A DNA stretch of 64,000 bases, from the NCBI GenBank assembly GCA_022843925.1, contig JALHMS010000004.1, positions 268,210 through 332,209 of the forward strand, in the 5' to 3' direction. Under the pieces are notes generated by a model. The model was not told the origin of the DNA and searched no databases. It was given only the letters and a program-made list of their open reading frames with translations. Shown here piece after piece: positions 42,301-48,300 of this stretch (the stretch's first letter is position 1; each line of letters starts with the position of its first letter). Position numbers and translations under genes: made by a program. The DNA is from Burkholderiales bacterium (GTDB taxonomy: Bacteria > Pseudomonadota > Gammaproteobacteria > Burkholderiales > Ga0077523).

Positions 42301-45300
42301 CGTGCGATCGCGAGCGGGCTCGGGCTCGACGCGCTGGGCGGCGGGCGCCACGAGTGGACCGTGGATGCGCAGCCGACCGCGGGGAACACGGCGCGGGTGC
42401 GTGCGGTGCTCACGGGCGTGATGGCCGGGACGGGCGCCTCGGTGCGCGCGAGCGACGCCTCGGACGAAGGGTTCCAGATCGCCAACGGAGGCACGTCGTA
42501 CTACGTGAACGACGGGAGCCTCGCGGGGGACGTGCACACCACCGCGGTGGGGAACAACGCCAACAGCGGCAAGAGTGCGGATGCGCCGATGGCGAGCCTC
42601 GCAGCGCTGCTGGCGGCGTACGACCTGGACGCGGGCGACGTGTTGTACGTGGACGCGGGGACGTACGACCTCACCACGAACCTCGTGTTGACCTCCGAGG
42701 ACAGCGGAGTGCGGATCGTAGGTGCGGGACGTGACCTGACGGTTCTGGACCGTGGGAACCGGTCGTTCGGGTCGGTGGTGCTGCAGTTGGCGGGTGCGGA
42801 CGACGTACGGGTGGAGTCCTTGTCGGTGACGGGCGGGTACCACGGCGTGCTGGGGTCGAGCGGAGCGGACTCGGACGCGGTGGTGCTGAGCGACGTGCGG
42901 GCGTTCGGTCACGCGCAGGCGGGCGTGCGCGTCGACGCGTCGAACGACGGCTGGGTGCTGGTGGGATCGCGGTTCGATGCGAACGAGTCCGACGGCGTGA
43001 ACGGAAGCGGATTCGGGCTGCGGGTGGAGGGCAACGAATTCGTGAACAACCGCGGCTACGGGCTGAGCCTGGGCACCGGACAGGGCGCGGTGGTACGCGG
43101 CAACGTGGTGACGGGCAACCAGAGCTACGGCCTGTACGTGAACGCGAACCTGAACGGCAACGAAGCGAACCGGGCGCTGGTGGAAGACAACGCCTCGAGC
43201 GGCAACCGCAACGACGGGCTGTACCTGAGCGGAGACGCGGTGACGGGGCGGAACAACCGTGCGTGGGGCAACGGCGGGGTCGGGCTGTACGCGAGCGGTG
43301 GCGCGCTGGCGGAGGGCAACGAGGCCTGGGACAACGGCAGGGGGATCGAGACCAGTGGCGCCACCGCGCGCGGTAACGTCGCATGGGGAAACCGGGGTGC
43401 CGGGATCGAGACGACCGCGTCGCTGGTGGAGGGCAACCGCGTCTACGGCAACACGGGTGTCGGCATCCACGTGCGCAGCGGCGTGATCCGTGGCAACGCC
43501 GTTTGGGACAACGCAGGCGAGGCGGGGATCGTGGTGTCGGGGTCCGGGCCCACGCGGGTGGAGAACAACACCGTGCTCTCGCCCGTGGGCGAGGCCGTGT
43601 GGGTGCGTGGCTCGGGCGGCGTGGACGTACGCAACAACATCCTGTGGGTGGACAGCGGGCACGCGCTGCGGGTGGACGCGCAGTTCCAGGCGGGGTTCGT
43701 GTCGGACTACAACCTGTTCCGCCTGGGCGCGAACGGCAAGGTGGCGTTCTGGGAGGACCGGTCGTTCCTCACGCGCACCGACTGGGTGTACGGCGTGGGC
43801 CAGGACCGCAACAGCGTGACCGGCGATCCGCAGTTCGTCGACATCGACGGCGCGGACAAGCAGCACGGTGTCGTGGGCGGCGTGGACCGCGGCGGCGACG
43901 ACGACTTCCGGCTGCGTGCGGGCTCGATCGCCATCGACCGCGGGGATCCCTCGACGCTGGCGCTGGGCGAAGCGATGCCGAGCGGCAACCGCGTGGACCT
44001 GGGCGCGTACGGCAACACCGCGCAGGCCACGGCAAGCGTCGAGCCGCAGATCCAGGTGCTGGGTCCGAACGGGCTGGAGAAGCTGGAGGTGGGTCAGCGG
44101 GCCATCATCGCGTGGCGCACGGCGGGCGTGCTGCCGGTGGACACGTTGCTGCGGGTGGACAGCGGCGACCCGCGCAGCGCGATCGCGGGCTGGCGCACCG
44201 ACACGCTGCGCACCAACGGCTCGTGGTCGACGACCAGCACCGCGGTGACCACCGCGGGCGTGGCGAACGCCGGGCCGGCCGAGCTGTACCAGAGCTTCGC
44301 CACCGCCACGAGCAACGCGGGCAGCGGCGCGAGCTTCGTGGCGGGGAGCCTGCGCCACGCGGTGGCGGCGCCGGACGGGCAGTACCGTCTGCGGCTGCAC
44401 TTCGCCGAGCCGAGCGTGGCGGTGGGACAGCGACTGTTCGACATCGAAGTGAACGGCCAGCGGGTGGATGAGAACGTCGACATCCGGGCGCGCGCGGGTG
44501 CCGTGAACCGGGCCTACGTCGCGGAGTACGACATCAGCGTCAGCGGCGGTGCGGGACTCGACCTGCGGCTCGTGAACCGCAGCACCAATGGGAACCTGGC
44601 GATCCTGAGCGGCTGGGAGATCCTGCGTGCGAACGCGCAGGCACCGGAGGCGGTGTCGGTGGAGCTGCAGGTGAGCGAGGACGACGGCGCGAGCTGGCGT
44701 GCGATCGCGAGCGGGCTCGGGCTCGACGCGCTGGGCGGCGGGCGCCACGAGTGGACCGTGGATGCGCAGCCGACCGCGGGGAACACGGCGCGGGTGCGTG
44801 CGGTGCTCACGGGCGTGATGGCCGGGACGGGCGCCTCGGTGCGCGCGAGCGACGCCTCGGACGAAGGGTTCCAGATCGCCAACGGAGGCACGTCGTACTA
44901 CGTGAACGACGGGAGCCTCGCGGGGGACGTGCACACCACCGCGGTGGGGAACAACGCCAACAGCGGCAAGAGTGCGGATGCGCCGATGGCGAGCCTCGCG
45001 GCGCTGCTGGCGGCGTACGACCTGGACGCGGGTGATGTGGTGTTCGTGGACGCTGGGACGTACGACCTCGCGACCAACCTCGTGTTGACGGCCCAGGACT
45101 CCGGCGTGCGGATCGTGGGGGCGGGCATGGGCGTCACCGTCCTCGATCGCGGCAACACCACCTTCGGCAGCCGCGTGTTCGACTTCCGCGATGCCGACGG
45201 CGTCACCGTCGAGGGCATGACGCTGCGCGGCGCGTACGACGGCGTCGCGGCGGGTTCCGGACAGGACGCCGACAACATCACCCTGCGCGCCGTCGAGGTC

Positions 45301-48300
45301 GTCGGCCACGCCAACATCGGCGTGAACGTGCAGTTCGGCAACGACGGCTGGGTGATCGAGGGCAGCCGCATCCACGCGAACGCTTCCCGCGGTGTGGACT
45401 TCGTGCAGGTGTCGGGGCGCATCCAGGGCAGCGAGATCTTCGCCAACCTGTCCACCGGCATCGTCGTGCGCGGCCTGCCGACAGCCGCGATCGTTGTCGC
45501 GGACAACATCGTCCGCGACAACAGCAGCTACGGCATCGACGCGAACACGAACGTCGAAGTCCGCGGCAACCGCGTCTTCAACCAGCGCTCGGGAGCCGGT
45601 ACCGGCATCTATCTCTCCGCGGCATCGGCCGTCGGGAACGACGTCTTCGACAACCGTCTCGGCATCTACGTGTCGGGAGGCGGGCTCGCGCAGGGCAACG
45701 AGGTCCACTCGAACACGGTGGCCGGCATCGAGCTCTCGTCCGGCACGGCGAGCGGCAACCGCATCCACTCGAACCCCATCGGGATCGACGGCATCACCGC
45801 GGGGCGGATCGAGAACAACGTCATCTACGGCAACACGAATTTCGGCATCTTCGAGGACGGGTCCTCCGTGACACCGGCGAGGATCTTGAACAACACGATC
45901 CATCAGCCCGTCGGCGACGCGATCCGGCTGAGCAGTTCGAACGTGTCCGCCCACACGATCGCGAACAACATCCTGGCCGTCGGCGCCGGGGCCGGCATTC
46001 ATGTGCAAGGGTCGGTGGCGACGGGATTCTCGTCGAATTTCAATCTGTTCGATCGGATGGCAGGCACGGCGTCTGTCGGCGTGTGGGGCGGTGCGGTGCG
46101 TGCGGATCTCGCTGCGTGGCGCAGCGCCAACGGTCAGGACGCGCGTTCCACGACGGGGTCCGCGGGCTTCCTCGACATCGACGGCGCGGACAACGTGCTG
46201 GGCGACGGCCTGGGCGCGCGCGACACGGGCCGCGACGACAACTTCGGCCTGCGTCGGCAGTCGCCCGCCATCGATGCTGCGAACGCCTATCTCGCGCCGG
46301 CCCTGGATGTGGAAGGCCGGCCGCGGCGCCAGGACGCCGGCACGGTGGACGCCGGTGAAGGCTGGCCGCTCTACGTGCCTGCGACGGCAGGCGCGAGCGA
46401 TGCGGCACCGCGCGCGAGCGAGACGGCCCTCAACCTCCGCAGCAGCAACACCTGGTCCGAGCAGTCGCTGGGATTCGGCTTCACGCTCTACGGCCAGACC
46501 TACACGCGCGTTGCCGTCAACACGAACGGCTATCTGCACTTTGCCGGCCCGGATGGCCAATCGACGGATGCGAACGATCCGGCGGTGTTCCTCCGTAACG
46601 TGCGCATCGCCCCGCTCTGGGACAACCTCACGACTGCGCAGACCGGTGGCGACGTCTTCGTCGACCGCTCGGTCGCCAACCAGATCCGGTTCCGCTGGGC
46701 GGCACAGGTCGAGGGCGTGACGCCGGCGCTGGCGGCGAATTTCGCGGTCACGCTCTTCGCTGACGGGACGTTCCGCTTCGACTACGGCGCCGGCAACACC
46801 GGGCTCACGCCGACCGTCGGCGTCTCCGGCGGCAACGGTCTGGCCTTCGTGCTCGCGCCTGGATATGACGGCGTCTCCGGGCTCGGCGGCGCGCAGGCCC
46901 TGATCTGGACGCCTCGTCCGGACGTCACCTACTACGACATCGGTGCGTACGAGTTCCAGGGCGATTCGCGCGATGCCACGGCGCCCACGGTCGTGCGTGT
47001 CGAGAACCTACCGCCCTCGGGCGGAACGACGGCGGCCGCCTTCACGTCGCTGCGGGTCGCTTTCAGCGAGTCGCTCGACGGCGTGTCCGCACGCAGCGCC
47101 GCGAACTACACGCTGCTATCGGCGGGCGCGGACGACACGTTCCTGACGCCCGACGATGTACGGATCGCGTTGCGGCCGCTCTATTCGTTCCCCGAGACCG
47201 GCCTCACGCTGCAGCTGGTGGACGGCGTGCTCCCCGACGGACGCTACCGCCTGACGCTCTCGGGCACCGCGCCGCGCGGCATCTTCGACACGGCCGGCAA
47301 CGCGCTCGACGGCGATGGCAACGGCACCCCTGGCGGCGACTACGTGCACGAGTTCCGGATCGATCGGCGCAGCAACATCGCCCCCGTGGCAGTGAGCGCG
47401 ATCGAGTCGGTGGCCGAGGACGGGAGCGTGACGTTCACGCTCGGCGCCTCGGATGCGAATGGCGATGCACTGATCTTCTCGCTCGTGTCGGCTCCGGTAC
47501 GCGGCGTCCTCACGACCTTCGACCCCGTCACCGGACAGATCACCTATCGACCCGAATCGGACTTCAACGGCACCGACAGTTTCCGCTTCCGCGCTGACGA
47601 CGGCCGCCTCGGGGTGGGCGAGGGGACCATCACGCTCCGGGTCACGCCGGTGAACGACGCGCCTACCGGCGGCACGCTCGCACTCACGACCTCCGAGGAC
47701 GTGCCGGTGACGGTGGTCCTCCCGGGCAGCGACCGCGAGACGTCCCGCGCTAACCTCCTGTTCGAACTGGTCACCGCGCCCGCCCACGGCCGTCTGACGC
47801 AGGCGCCGGGCGGATCGTGGCTCTACACGCCGGACGCGGACTTCGTGGGCGACGACGCGTTCACGTACCGCGTGCGCGATCGCGGCGACCCCGATGGTTC
47901 CGGCGGTGATGTGCGCGTCTCCGGACCGGGAACGGTGTCGCTGCGCGTGACCGCACGGAACGACGCGCCGCGCTTCGGCGATTTCGGCTCGTTGTCGGTG
48001 GACGAGGGCGGCACGCTCGCGTTCCTGCTGCCCGTCACCGATCCCGAGGCCGACGTGCTCACCTACGGCATCGTCGGCGAGGCCGGCGGCGCCACCGTGG
48101 ACCCCATGACCGGTCGTTTCTCGTGGCGCGCCGTCGATGGGCCCGAGATCCGGCGCTTCATCGTGAGCGCGGCCGACGGACGACAGACGACCCAGGCGGA
48201 ATTCACCGTCAACGTGCGCAATGTCGCGCCGCGCATCGACGTGACCGGGCCGGCGACCGTCAACATCGGCGAACGCTACGAGATCGCGTTCTCGGCGACC

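Larger units (their letters stand above)
35880..46330 (+). other. Array of five beta-helix modules with interleaved binding domains
   Basis: Five right-handed parallel beta-helix modules (about 35880-37110, 38090-39790, 40100-41640, 42500-44035, 44900-46330) show 20-25-residue coils such as GNVVTGNQSYGLYVN and ARGNVAWGNRGAGIE. Modules 2-5 open with a DUF1565-like segment (YYVNDGSLAGDV ... VDAGTYDL). Between them lie a CBM-like domain (about 37206-37670), Kre9-like domains (about 37760-38040 and 39800-40090) and malectin-like domains (about 41890-42230 and 44290-44630). Such modules often bind or cleave polysaccharides; no catalytic residues are assigned. Confidence 0.75.

Noticed and set aside
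34120-46560. Antisense open frame of over 4,100 codons opposite the giant gene
   Set aside because: The sense strand encodes clear RTX, beta-helix and other domains. The antisense product is arginine/histidine/valine-rich low-complexity sequence of the kind produced by GC-rich third positions and periodic repeats.
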